Part shown: positions 8,469-16,597 of the stretch, piece after piece
How the letters are laid out: every line of letters begins with the position of its first letter
Position numbering within the stretch: the stretch's first letter is position 1
Translations under genes and position numbers: made by a program
NCBI GenBank assembly: GCA_004376055.2
Contig: CP049016.1
Coordinates: 310,001 to 374,000 of the forward strand
Source of the DNA: Nitrospirales bacterium LBB_01
Lineage (GTDB): Bacteria; Nitrospirota; Thermodesulfovibrionia; Thermodesulfovibrionales; Magnetobacteriaceae
Direction: 5' to 3'
Length of the DNA stretch: 64,000 nt
Notes under the pieces: generated by a model
The model's input: the letters and a program-made list of their open reading frames with translations, nothing else
Databases searched by the model: none
What the model was told of the DNA's origin: nothing

Positions 8469-10631
8469 ATGTTTAGAAAAAACACTGTAATTTTATTTGC
8501 CATTTTGGCCTCTGCATTTGTTCCGTATTCAAATGTGTTCTATGCTCCGTTTGTTTTTGACGATACAGTGATTTCTAATTTTCTGAAAATGAGGAGTTTT
8601 ACAGAAGCCAGGTTTATAACAGAAACTACATTTACTCTGAATTACTTAATTCACGGCTATTGGCTGCCCGGCTACCATTTTGTAAATATAGCAATACATG
8701 CGATAAACGGGGTATTGATTTATCTGTTTATGACTCAAACGTTTAAAACGCTCAGCTTATCAATGGCAGCCAGCTCAGCTAAAAAATATTCATTTTTTAT
8801 TTCGCTCCTTTTTCTCACGCACCCTCTTCAGATTCAGGCGGTGACATATACCTCGCAAAGATACACGTCACTTGTGACTCTTTTTGTTTTAGCGGCTTTA
8901 AACACTTACGTACTGTGGAGGCGAGGCAATACTACAGTTGAACATTCTAAAAAGAAATCCGTAGGACTTTACATATCGGCAATCATAATCACTATTTTGT
9001 CTGTAAAAGTCAAAGAGCTTGCCGTTGTCCTGCCGTTTTTAATCACACTAGTTGAATTTATGTTTTTTAGTGGTAAAATTAAATCCAGAATAATTTATGT
9101 TTTGCCGTTTTTTTTGATTATCCCTGTCATTATTTTTAATGCACTAAATGTATCCGGCATTTCATTTGAAAATCTGACACAAACCCAGCATGTTTCGGCT
9201 GGGGTTATACAAGATGCTGATATCGTGTATGATGTAAAAAGTCCTTTGATAGCAAACACCAGAATGGAGTACATTCTTACAGAATTTAGGGTTATTGTTA
9301 CGTATCTGAGGATGCTTGTACTGCCTATTAATCTTACGCTGGTACATTATTATCCTGTTTCAAGGAGTGTTTTTGATTTAAGTGTGATTTTCTCACTTTT
9401 GTTTCTTTTGGCAATATTTATTTTTGGCGCTGTAATGTTTGCTCAGGGACATAAACAAAATGACATTATGAAAAAACTCATCTCTTTTGGAATATTTTGG
9501 TTTTTCATAGGAATTTTACCTCAATCAAGCCTCATAAATAAGTATGGCTGGACCATATTTGAGTACAGGGTTTATTTGTCATCGCTGGGATTCTTTATTG
9601 CTGTGTTTTTTCTGGTACTACACATTTTTAGAAATAAAGCGATGTCTGTAGTCAATTATTTAATTGCTGCGATAATAGTTCTAAGCGCTGTGACTACACT
9701 TTATTTAAACGGTAACTGGCAGTCTGAAATTAAACTATGGGAGGACAATGTAAAAAAAGAGCCGCTACATCCTGTGCCCAGCATTCAATTAGGAATTGCC
9801 TACGGTAATGCTAAACGCTTCAAAGAGGCACATGCGGAATTTGAGAGGGCAAGCCAGATGGAACCAGACTTTCCCGAAATACCCTATCAAAACGGTAAAG
9901 TGTTTGCAATGGAGCGTCAATATGACAAGGCTCTTGAGCAATTTGATAAATCTATCAGTATTAACAGTTATCTGCCCTTTACTCACTTTGATAAGGCTGA
10001 GGTGCTTGCAATTAAAAATAAGTGGCCAGAGGTGATAGATGAACTACTACTGTCATTAAAATGCGGTGGAGGCGGCTATTTTACTCTTTACGACTTACTT
10101 GGACGGGCATTTACCGCTACGGGCAGAGTTGGCGAGGCTATAAGGGCTTATGAAAGAGCGCTGAGAATATATTCGGACAATGCTGAGACTCACAACAATC
10201 TGGGCAACCTTTACACTCAGACGGGCAATTTTGCTATGGCTAACACAGAAATTCTGACAGCTCTTAAACTTAACCCTGAACTATACGAGGGCTATAATAA
10301 CCTTGGAGTTTTATATGCTAACACCGGCAGGATGACAGATGCTGTAAAGGAGTTTCAGAGGGCGCTTGCTATAAAAAAAGATTATACAACAGGACTAAAA
10401 AATCTTGCCAATGCCTATATGGGACTTAAGATGTTTGATGATGCAGGCAGCACTCTTAAAGCTGCAATAGAAATGAACCCAGAGAGCGTTGAAATACTAA
10501 CCACAATTGGCAATATGCATCTGCTTAAAGGAAACAAACCGTTGGCAAGGGAATATTACTTAAAGGCACTGAAAATAAACCCTGCTTATGCAGAGACGCT
10601 AAGAAACATTGAGTTAACTAAAACCAATTAG
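8469..10631 (+). CDS. TMTC-like multi-pass membrane protein with TPR tail, paralogue 2
   Basis: 720 residues with the same architecture as the gene before it: an acidic VFDDTV motif in the first loop, GYHFVNIAIHAING, HPLQIQAVTYTSQRYTS, about ten membrane helices to residue 420, then TPRs to the C-terminus. The TPRs have the typical pattern (AETHNNLGNLYTQTGNF, YEGYNNLGVLYANTGRM). It is a diverged tandem duplicate. Both members of this pair have the QR motif, whereas the pair at 29-32 kb has ERKD at the same place, so two subfamilies are present. Confidence 0.8.
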   Translation: MFRKNTVILFAILASAFVPYSNVFYAPFVFDDTVISNFLKMRSFTEARFITETTFTLNYLIHGYWLPGYHFVNIAIHAINGVLIYLFMTQTFKTLSLSMAASSAKKYSFFISLLFLTHPLQIQAVTYTSQRYTSLVTLFVLAALNTYVLWRRGNTTVEHSKKKSVGLYISAIIITILSVKVKELAVVLPFLITLVEFMFFSGKIKSRIIYVLPFFLIIPVIIFNALNVSGISFENLTQTQHVSAGVIQDADIVYDVKSPLIANTRMEYILTEFRVIVTYLRMLVLPINLTLVHYYPVSRSVFDLSVIFSLLFLLAIFIFGAVMFAQGHKQNDIMKKLISFGIFWFFIGILPQSSLINKYGWTIFEYRVYLSSLGFFIAVFFLVLHIFRNKAMSVVNYLIAAIIVLSAVTTLYLNGNWQSEIKLWEDNVKKEPLHPVPSIQLGIAYGNAKRFKEAHAEFERASQMEPDFPEIPYQNGKVFAMERQYDKALEQFDKSISINSYLPFTHFDKAEVLAIKNKWPEVIDELLLSLKCGGGGYFTLYDLLGRAFTATGRVGEAIRAYERALRIYSDNAETHNNLGNLYTQTGNFAMANTEILTALKLNPELYEGYNNLGVLYANTGRMTDAVKEFQRALAIKKDYTTGLKNLANAYMGLKMFDDAGSTLKAAIEMNPESVEILTTIGNMHLLKGNKPLAREYYLKALKINPAYAETLRNIELTKTN

Positions 10632-10642
10632 CCCTCTTAAAT

Positions 10643-11143
10643 TTAGTCATCTTTATCGTCTGTGCTGCGTTTTTCAGTCATAATTTTCTTTATGGTTCTG
10701 TGAAAATCAACGCTAAAAAGAATATACCTAGCCTGCTGCTCCGGTGTTAACATACTTCTTAACTCATCTATCTCTGTCACTCTAAGGAGGGAGAGTTCTT
10801 TTTGGTTTTGTAATATCTTATCGACAAGTGTTTTTGTAGTATCAACTTTTTTAGCGTCAACGGCTTTTTTTAGATTTTTGATGTCATTTCTCATGTTGTG
10901 CATAAGCTCATGTTTTTTGTCATCATACTTATCTACTATAGACATAAGTTTTTCAGACGACTCCTTGTCTAATGAGAGTGTCTCAGCCATCTTCTTCTTT
11001 TTTAGGGCTTTTATTTTTTGGTGCATCTCCAACATCTCTTTGCTGTCCATTTTAGATTCTGCTTGTACCAGCACAAAACACCCAAATATGAACGCTGCCA
11101 GAAGAAACATCGTCATTGTTACATATACTCTGGATTTCTCCAT
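10643..11143 (-). CDS. Periplasmic CpxP/Spy/ZraP-like stress protein
   Basis: 166 residues. An N-terminal hydrophobic export signal (VTMTMFLLAAFIFGCFVLVQA) is followed by an all-helical, Lys/Glu/Asp-rich mature part. The LTPEQQARY motif near residue 130 is the hallmark of CpxP/Spy/ZraP chaperone-like sensors. The gene is last in the sigma / anti-sigma / effector operon, with only 13 bases to the anti-sigma gene. By analogy it could modulate an envelope-stress response; the trigger is not visible. Confidence 0.75.
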   Translation of the reverse strand: MEKSRVYVTMTMFLLAAFIFGCFVLVQAESKMDSKEMLEMHQKIKALKKKKMAETLSLDKESSEKLMSIVDKYDDKKHELMHNMRNDIKNLKKAVDAKKVDTTKTLVDKILQNQKELSLLRVTEIDELRSMLTPEQQARYILFSVDFHRTIKKIMTEKRSTDDKDD

Positions 11144-11156
11144 TAAGGCTCCTCCT

Positions 11157-11657
11157 TCATAGTGTTAAGTCAGAATATTCCTCACCATCATAATCGGTTG
11201 AAACAATGTCTTTATACTCATATTCTGAACAGGAAATATCATCTGACACTGAACCCTCTATAACTTTATGTTGTAAAACTTTATTTTTAGCTATCTCATT
11301 TTCACTGTTTAAAGGGATATGTCTTACGCTTAGAAACCCTGCATAATTGTAGGCAACCAAAACAATGACCAGACATACAGCTGCTACAGCTATAGGGTTA
11401 AGCCTAAGAAAATTCCAGAAGTTAAACGTCTGCGGCTCTTTGGCTTGTGTTATGACTGTTCTTGCAAGATTATTAAAAAACATGCCGCCAGGGTCCGGCA
11501 CTTCATTTCTTAGCAGAGATTCAATGACAATAAGTTCTTTAGCACAATCGCTGCATACAGAGATATGTTCTCTGATAATGAGTGTTGTCTCCTTACTGAG
11601 TGTACCTTTAAGGTAGTTATGCAGCATGTCTTGTATGTCGTCATGTTTAATTTTCAT
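11157..11657 (-). CDS. Zinc-finger anti-sigma factor
   Basis: About 166 residues. The N-terminal anti-sigma zinc-finger motif is HISVCSDCAKEL (H-x3-C-x2-C). A single membrane helix (PIAVAAVCLVIVLVAYNYAGFL) is followed by a short periplasmic tail. This is the standard form of a membrane-bound ECF anti-sigma factor. I chose the ATG at 11657 because it gives the best distance from GGGGA; an alternative ATG lies at 11663. The start overlaps the end of the sigma gene by 11 bases, so the two are probably translated in fixed ratio. Confidence 0.85.
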   Translation of the reverse strand: MKIKHDDIQDMLHNYLKGTLSKETTLIIREHISVCSDCAKELIVIESLLRNEVPDPGGMFFNNLARTVITQAKEPQTFNFWNFLRLNPIAVAAVCLVIVLVAYNYAGFLSVRHIPLNSENEIAKNKVLQHKVIEGSVSDDISCSEYEYKDIVSTDYDGEEYSDLTL

Positions 11658-12189
11658 AAACATCTTTCCCCGCAATTGATATTCTTAGTTTTTTAATAGC
11701 GCTGTGATAATGGGCTTTAACCGCTCCCTCAGAGCAGCCCATAACCGCAGCCGTTTCTGCTATGCTTAAGTCCTTATATACCCTAAGAATAACAGTGAGG
11801 CGCTGCCTGACTGGGAGGGCAGCGAGGAGGCTTTTTAAGAGCCTCTCTCGCTCCTTTTCTATCAGGGAGGACACAGGCCCTGGTTCATTTGATGTAATGG
11901 TTTCAGTTAATTCAACTTTTATTAGAGAATTGCCGCGCATATGATTTAAGGCAGTGTTGACTGTTATTCTATAAAGCCACGTCTTAAAAGACGATGTCTT
12001 TTTAAAATTTTTTAGCTCTTTCACAGCACTGATAAGAGCCTTCTGTGTTATGTCCTTAGCCTCATCCATATCGCTAACCACCCTGTAAGAAAGTGAATAA
12101 ACCTCCTTTTGGTACTTTTTGATAAGACTCTCCACTGCCTCCTCATTACCGCTCAGATAAGAGTCTATCAGTCTATTGTCTTCATCCAT
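11647..12189 (-). CDS. ECF-family RNA polymerase sigma factor
   Basis: 180 residues. Region 2 is at about 20-90 (LIKKYQKEVYSLSYRVV, DEAKDITQKALISAV, FKTWLYRITVNTALNHMR). Region 4 is at about 125-172 (LPVRQRLTVILRVYKDLSIAE, MGCSEGAVKAHYHSAIKKLR). The intervening linker is short, as usual for ECF factors. The downstream partners are a zinc-finger anti-sigma factor and a CpxP-like protein, so the regulon probably concerns envelope stress. A candidate self-recognised promoter lies immediately upstream. Confidence 0.93.
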   Translation of the reverse strand: MDEDNRLIDSYLSGNEEAVESLIKKYQKEVYSLSYRVVSDMDEAKDITQKALISAVKELKNFKKTSSFKTWLYRITVNTALNHMRGNSLIKVELTETITSNEPGPVSSLIEKERERLLKSLLAALPVRQRLTVILRVYKDLSIAETAAVMGCSEGAVKAHYHSAIKKLRISIAGKDVYEN

Positions 12190-12216
12190 CCGTATTCGCT
12201 GTCATTTTACTTATTT

Positions 12217-12241
12217 AGACACATTGTATCGTTTAAAGGTT
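12217..12241 (-). promoter_or_regulatory. Candidate ECF-type autoregulatory promoter
   Basis: Read on the minus strand, AACC (12241-12238) and GTCT (12220-12217) are separated by 17 bases, fitting the general AAC / GTC pattern of ECF promoters. It lies 27 bases before the sigma-factor ATG, leaving room only for a very short leader. Assignment is by pattern and position only. Confidence 0.4.
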
Positions 12242-12260
12242 TAGTGTGTTTTAATTATTT

Positions 12261-13013
12261 CTAAACTGCAGCATAAAGAAGATACTCTGTATTTCCCTTA
12301 TGGCCTTTTATTGGGCTTTCACATACGCCGTTGAGTTTTAAGTTTAACCCCTGAACAAATTCACTTATATCGGCAACAACGCGATCCCTCTTTTCTTTTG
12401 TTTTAATAATACCGCCTTTTTCCACCTCTCCTTTGCCTACCTCAAACTGCGGCTTTATAAGCGCTATGATTTGCCCGGAACATGGTGATTTATCAGTGCC
12501 GAAAGGGGTTAGAAATTCCACAGCTTTAGGCATTACAAGTTTTAGTGAAATAAAGGAGACGTCAATTACAACAATATCAATAGTATCTTTGATTGAACTC
12601 CTGTCTAAGTAGCGAATATTAGTTCGCTCTAAAACGACAACCCGTTCATCGTGGCGCAGTTTCCAGTCAAGCTGTCCATATCCAACATCAACAGCATAAA
12701 CACGGGTTGCCCCCTCTTTTAGAAGACAGTCGGTAAAGCCCCCTGTTGAGGATCCAATGTCAAGGGCTGTTTTGCCTGATGCAGAGATACCAAAGGTTGA
12801 AAGCGCATGTTTAAGTTTTAAACCGCCTCGGCTGACATACGGGCACACAACCCCCTTTAAAGCAATATCAGCAGTTTCCTCTACAAGTTCGCCGGCTTTA
12901 CTAACAACCGAAAGATTAACCACCACTGCCCCTGACATTATCAGTGCCTGAGCCTCATTTCGTGAGGACACAAGGGCTCTTTCAACGACTAATACATCGA
13001 GTCTTTTTTTCAG
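12261..13013 (-). CDS. tlyA: TlyA-family rRNA methyltransferase (S4 + SAM domains), non-AUG start
   Basis: About 250 residues. The S4 RNA-binding region starts KKRLDVLVVERALVSSR and continues into ALIMSGAVVVN. The Rossmann methyltransferase part has the SAM motif ALDIGSSTGGFTDCLL and the TlyA signature VDVGYGQLDWKLR. TlyA enzymes 2'-O-methylate rRNA cytidines. The full S4 domain is encoded only if translation begins upstream of the GTG at 12971. The frame back to the preceding gene's stop contains no ATG, GTG or TTG, leaving CTG at 13013 as the most likely start. The upstream gene ends in the same frame 6 bases earlier, so coupling or stop read-through is possible. Confidence 0.8.
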   Translation of the reverse strand: MKKRLDVLVVERALVSSRNEAQALIMSGAVVVNLSVVSKAGELVEETADIALKGVVCPYVSRGGLKLKHALSTFGISASGKTALDIGSSTGGFTDCLLKEGATRVYAVDVGYGQLDWKLRHDERVVVLERTNIRYLDRSSIKDTIDIVVIDVSFISLKLVMPKAVEFLTPFGTDKSPCSGQIIALIKPQFEVGKGEVEKGGIIKTKEKRDRVVADISEFVQGLNLKLNGVCESPIKGHKGNTEYLLYAAV

Positions 13014-13019
13014 TTCAGT

Positions 13020-13688
13020 TTACTTTGCGGTTTTCTTTCTGCCCGGAGATTTAGCTGGTGTTTTTGCCGTTTTCTTAGCTGCTGGTTCTACTTTAGGAGC
13101 TGCAGGTTTCCTTCCCCTTGGTTTCTTCTCAGTTACCTCCGGCACCTTCTCAACCGCTTTTGTTACAGTCTTAGCAGACTCTGGATTTTCTACAGTAGCA
13201 GCAACAGCAGCAACAATGGTAGCAGCAACAACTTGTGAAGCCTCATCTGTTGCAGAGATTACCTCATCGCCTTTCGTTGGCAGATTTACATAGAATTTCC
13301 TTGCCGCTTCTAAAAGCTCACCAAGGTATGCCCTTCCCTCCTCAGTAATGGTTATTCCCATTTTTTGCAGATCTTTTAGAAACCCCTCCCAGCCCTCGTG
13401 GTCCCACTTACCCTTAGTCTGTTCCACGAAGCTGACCGTTTGTTCATACATCACTTTGGTGATGTCAGAAAGACCCTTTCCAAATCCCTGCTTAAATGAG
13501 GATGTTTCATAAATTTTCTTCATAGACTGAACAATCGTACCAAGGTATGTCTGCATATCTGCAGTCAACTGCACACCCTTTTCCTGTGCGTCCTTAAGAA
13601 GGCTAAGCCACGCTGTGTGGTCCCAGTACCCTTTCTGCTTTTCCACAAACTGGGACGATATCCGTAGTAAATCCCTAAATAATGTCAT
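13020..13688 (-). CDS. Duplicated-domain protein with Lys/Ala/Pro histone-like tail
   Basis: 222 residues from ATG 13688, which has GGAGG 8 bases upstream; the earlier ATG at 13703 overlaps that site. Two homologous blocks of about 75 residues share FVE(K/Q)xKGxWDHxxWxxxLKD and a YLGxxxxxxKxxY ending. The last 60 residues are Lys/Ala/Pro rich with an AT-hook-like PRGRKP core and PGRKK, resembling histone-H1-like or PhaF-type tails that bind DNA. The N-terminal helical repeats could be phasin-like. A role as a granule- or nucleoid-associated protein is inference; I do not recognise the repeat family. Confidence 0.8.
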   Translation of the reverse strand: MTLFRDLLRISSQFVEKQKGYWDHTAWLSLLKDAQEKGVQLTADMQTYLGTIVQSMKKIYETSSFKQGFGKGLSDITKVMYEQTVSFVEQTKGKWDHEGWEGFLKDLQKMGITITEEGRAYLGELLEAARKFYVNLPTKGDEVISATDEASQVVAATIVAAVAATVENPESAKTVTKAVEKVPEVTEKKPRGRKPAAPKVEPAAKKTAKTPAKSPGRKKTAK

Positions 13689-13809
13689 CTGTTTTTCCTC
13701 CATGTAGGTTCATTTGTTGATTACCAGTATTATACTGCTAACTCTTAAAAAAAAAAAGTATTTACATCACGAAAGTAGTAGTTTATTTCAAGAGAATCAT
13801 CTCTAAAAA

Positions 13810-13838
13810 ATGAAATACATTTTAAATTATTGTATAAT
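13810..13838 (+). promoter_or_regulatory. Sigma-70-type promoter for the patatin gene
   Basis: ATGAAA (13810-13815, 4/6 match to TTGACA) is followed after 17 bases by a perfect TATAAT (13833-13838), with a TG just before it. Transcription from about 13845 would give a short leader before the ATG at 13881. Confidence 0.55.
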
Positions 13839-13880
13839 AATGCGGGTGGCAGTGATAAAAATATGTGGCGAGGTGAAAGC

Positions 13881-15008
13881 ATGGGAAAGCATGGATATGA
13901 GGGTGTAGGCGTAGCATTTCAGGGAGGGGGTTCCCTTGGGGCATACCACATAGGGGCTTATAAGGCGATGTCAGAGGGAGGATATGAGCCCGACATTGTC
14001 TCAGGTATATCAATAGGCGCCTTTACGGCGGCAATCATAGCAGGAAATGAACCCGGGGACAGGCTTAAAAGTCTGTATGGATTTTGGGATTCCATAGCAT
14101 GGCCGGATGTAGCTGCTTTTGCACAAACAGGGACTCAATTAAAGAGGTTTCATAATACATTGTCTTCTATTCAGGGGTTTTTATTTGGACAGCCTAATTT
14201 TTTTTCACCACGGCTGCCTGTGCCACAGTTTTTTCCGGTAGGCTCAAAAGAAGCAACAAGTTATTACGACACTGAGGAATTGGCATCAACTCTTAAAAAA
14301 TTCGTAAACTTTGACAGAATTAATGCTAATAAAACCCGGCTGCTTCTTGGCTCAGTTAGAGTAAAGGACTCGGTTCTCAAGTATTTTGATAACAAGGATG
14401 CTAAAGACAACAACTACAAAATCGGCCCCGAACACGTTATGGCAAGCGGCGCTATGCCGCCGGGGTTTCCCGGCATAAGAGTGGACGGCGACTTATATTG
14501 GGATGGCGGCTGCATCTCCAACACCCCTCTTGAGGGCATATATAAAGCCATCGTAGATAAAGACATGCTGGTCTTTATGATTGATCTATTTAACCCAATA
14601 GGGAAAGAGCCTGAGGATATGAACGACGTCATGTCCAGATACAAAGATATACAGTATTCAAGCCGCACGTATGACCATATAAAACACATTAACAAGCAGC
14701 ATAATCTTGCCTGTGCACTCTCTAAAATGCTTAAAAATGCAGACAAACTTGACAAAAACACTTATGCAGAGCTTCAGTCTCTGTTTAGGGATAAGGTATT
14801 TGACATTGTGCATATTGTCTATGATGCGCCGCCATTTGAGGTGCCGACACGGGATTGTGAATTTTCAAAAAGCTCCATCCGAGAGCGTGCCGAACACGGC
14901 TATAGCGATATGGTAAAGGCTTTCAGGGAGAGTCCGTGGTTAAAAGAGCGTTTGCAGGGGACGCACTCATTGTTTTCCGGTTTCAGAGGCGGGAAAGTTT
15001 ATAGATAG
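13881..15008 (+). CDS. Patatin-like phospholipase
   Basis: 375 residues. The patatin fold is shown by the oxyanion motif FQGGGSLGAYHIG, the nucleophile elbow GISIG (Ser), and the catalytic Asp in WDGGCISNTP. A C-terminal region typical of the large bacterial patatin family follows. It would hydrolyse acyl esters of membrane lipids or acylglycerols. I chose ATG 13881 because AGGTG lies 5 bases upstream; the frame is open further to 13830 but without a ribosome site. The gene converges with waaA and the coding ends overlap by 10 bases. Confidence 0.88.
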   Translation: MGKHGYEGVGVAFQGGGSLGAYHIGAYKAMSEGGYEPDIVSGISIGAFTAAIIAGNEPGDRLKSLYGFWDSIAWPDVAAFAQTGTQLKRFHNTLSSIQGFLFGQPNFFSPRLPVPQFFPVGSKEATSYYDTEELASTLKKFVNFDRINANKTRLLLGSVRVKDSVLKYFDNKDAKDNNYKIGPEHVMASGAMPPGFPGIRVDGDLYWDGGCISNTPLEGIYKAIVDKDMLVFMIDLFNPIGKEPEDMNDVMSRYKDIQYSSRTYDHIKHINKQHNLACALSKMLKNADKLDKNTYAELQSLFRDKVFDIVHIVYDAPPFEVPTRDCEFSKSSIRERAEHGYSDMVKAFRESPWLKERLQGTHSLFSGFRGGKVYR

Positions 15009-16300
15009 GCAATTTTGTTTTTTAATATTGTCTTTATCTCATTAACGGCTAAATCTATAGACCCTGCGTTTTTTCGGAAAAGCTCTCCAGCTTTTCTACC
15101 CATTTCGGCAGATCTTGCTGGATTTTTCAGAAGCTCACGCAGAGTTTCGCATAAGTCAGAGCTGTCGGCTTGTATAGCGGCGCCTGTTTCAAAAAAATCT
15201 TCAGCCATTGGAAAGTTATCCATAAAGGGGCCTGTAACTATCGGTTTTTCCCAAAAAGCAGGCTCTAAAAGATTGTGTCCGCCCTTAGGCAGGAAACTAC
15301 CCCCCACTATTGCAATATCAGCTGCTCCATAAAGCGATGAAAGCTCTCCTATCGTATCCACTAAGACAACGTCAGACTGAGTGCCGTTTAATTTTGTCCG
15401 CCTCTGATACTCGGTGTGTTGAGATATTAAGATTCTCTCAACGTCTTTGAAACGCTCAGGATGGCGCGGCGCTATTATCAAAGAGAGCGTAGCAAACTCA
15501 GTTTTTAGTTTATTGTAACAGGAGAGAATTAACCTTTCCTCACCCTCGTGTGTGCTCCCCATAACTATCAGCGGCTGTGGCATCTTTGTTGCCCAATCTG
15601 GAATATCTTTAGAGGGCATTACATCAAACTTAAAATTTCCAAACGTATGAACCTTATCAGGTCTTGCGCCAAGCTTTATCACACGTTCGCTATAGACTTC
15701 ACTTTGCATCCCGAAAAAGGATATTTTGGAAAAAATCTCTTTCATAAAAAACCGGATTTTTTTGTATCCTCGGAATGATTTGTCAGAGATCCTGCCGTTT
15801 AAAAGCATCACAGGAATTTTGCGCTCTGACATCTGATGAAACACCTCAGGCCAAAGCTCTGTCTCCATCACGATAAACAAATCCGGATTTATAGTCTCAA
15901 TTGCCCGTCTGACACATGCCGGAGTGTCAAACGGCATATACACAACTTTTCCAACTCTGCCAAGCCTCTCTGCTGCAGTATTCTGACCGGTATCCGTTAC
16001 TGTTGAAAGCACAACGTGAGGGGTTATCTCTTCTGTAATTTTTTTGATAAGCGGTACTGCCGATACCGTTTCTCCTACAGACACTGCATGAACCCACACC
16101 ACCGGCTTACCAGCCGTATCTATCACGGACACATCGTCTTTGGCAGTGTGTCTGCTGCCCGGTTTTTTTAAAACGAAGCCATATTTTCCGGCCCGCTCCA
16201 TAAACCACTTTCCCCTTAAGCCGGAGGCTCTCTTAAGGAACTGATACGGAAGCAGAAGTAAAAATGCTGCAAAATATAACAGCCTATATATAAACATCAT
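14999..16300 (-). CDS. waaA: 3-deoxy-D-manno-octulosonic acid (Kdo) transferase
   Basis: 433 residues, a normal length. An N-terminal hydrophobic anchor (YRLLYFAAFLLLLPYQFL) precedes a GT-B fold with HAVSVGETVSAVPLI in the first domain and VGGSFLPKGGHNLLEPAFW in the nucleotide-sugar domain. It transfers Kdo from CMP-Kdo to lipid IVA at the inner face of the inner membrane, showing that the organism makes LPS. A mobile repeat separates it from lpxB. Confidence 0.95.
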   Translation of the reverse strand: MMFIYRLLYFAAFLLLLPYQFLKRASGLRGKWFMERAGKYGFVLKKPGSRHTAKDDVSVIDTAGKPVVWVHAVSVGETVSAVPLIKKITEEITPHVVLSTVTDTGQNTAAERLGRVGKVVYMPFDTPACVRRAIETINPDLFIVMETELWPEVFHQMSERKIPVMLLNGRISDKSFRGYKKIRFFMKEIFSKISFFGMQSEVYSERVIKLGARPDKVHTFGNFKFDVMPSKDIPDWATKMPQPLIVMGSTHEGEERLILSCYNKLKTEFATLSLIIAPRHPERFKDVERILISQHTEYQRRTKLNGTQSDVVLVDTIGELSSLYGAADIAIVGGSFLPKGGHNLLEPAFWEKPIVTGPFMDNFPMAEDFFETGAAIQADSSDLCETLRELLKNPARSAEMGRKAGELFRKNAGSIDLAVNEIKTILKNKIAYL

Positions 16301-16381
16301 TCAGTATCCAGCATATCCCTTATTCTCTTTGGTATTGTTAGCATTCCCTTTGAAGTTATTTTAGCAGTAATTATTAGTTTA

Positions 16382-16578
16382 ATTGCCTATGCAGTTAACT
16401 CCACTAATGGAGGAACTGGATTCCTGCCTCCGCAGGAATGACAAGAAAAAGAAAGCCACCCCCTCTGTCATTCCCGCCTCCGAGCGGGAATCCAGTTCTT
16501 TTTCCAATTAAAAAAAAATAGAAACCTACCTCCTTAGAATCCTGAAAAACCTCTACCGGAGTTAACTCAATAAGCATT
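16382..16578 (-). repeat. MITE-like repeat A, copy 1 (8-bp target duplication)
   Basis: A 197-bp element between waaA and lpxB. Ends are ATTGCCTATGCAGTTAACTCC-like on the left and the related complement (TTAACTCAATAAGCATT) on the right. Inside are two hairpins built on ATTCCTGC/GCAGGAAT and ATTCCCGC/GCGGGAAT. The 8-bp sequence TTAGTTTA directly flanks both sides (16374-16381 and 16579-16586), as expected for a transposition target duplication. It occupies most of the 297-base gap and has no coding capacity. Confidence 0.85.
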
Positions 16579-16597
16579 TTAGTTTATAATCCTACTG

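Noticed and set aside
10878-11616. Plus-strand ORFs opposite the sigma / anti-sigma operon
   Set aside because: They are antisense shadows of well-supported genes, with odd composition and no ribosome sites.
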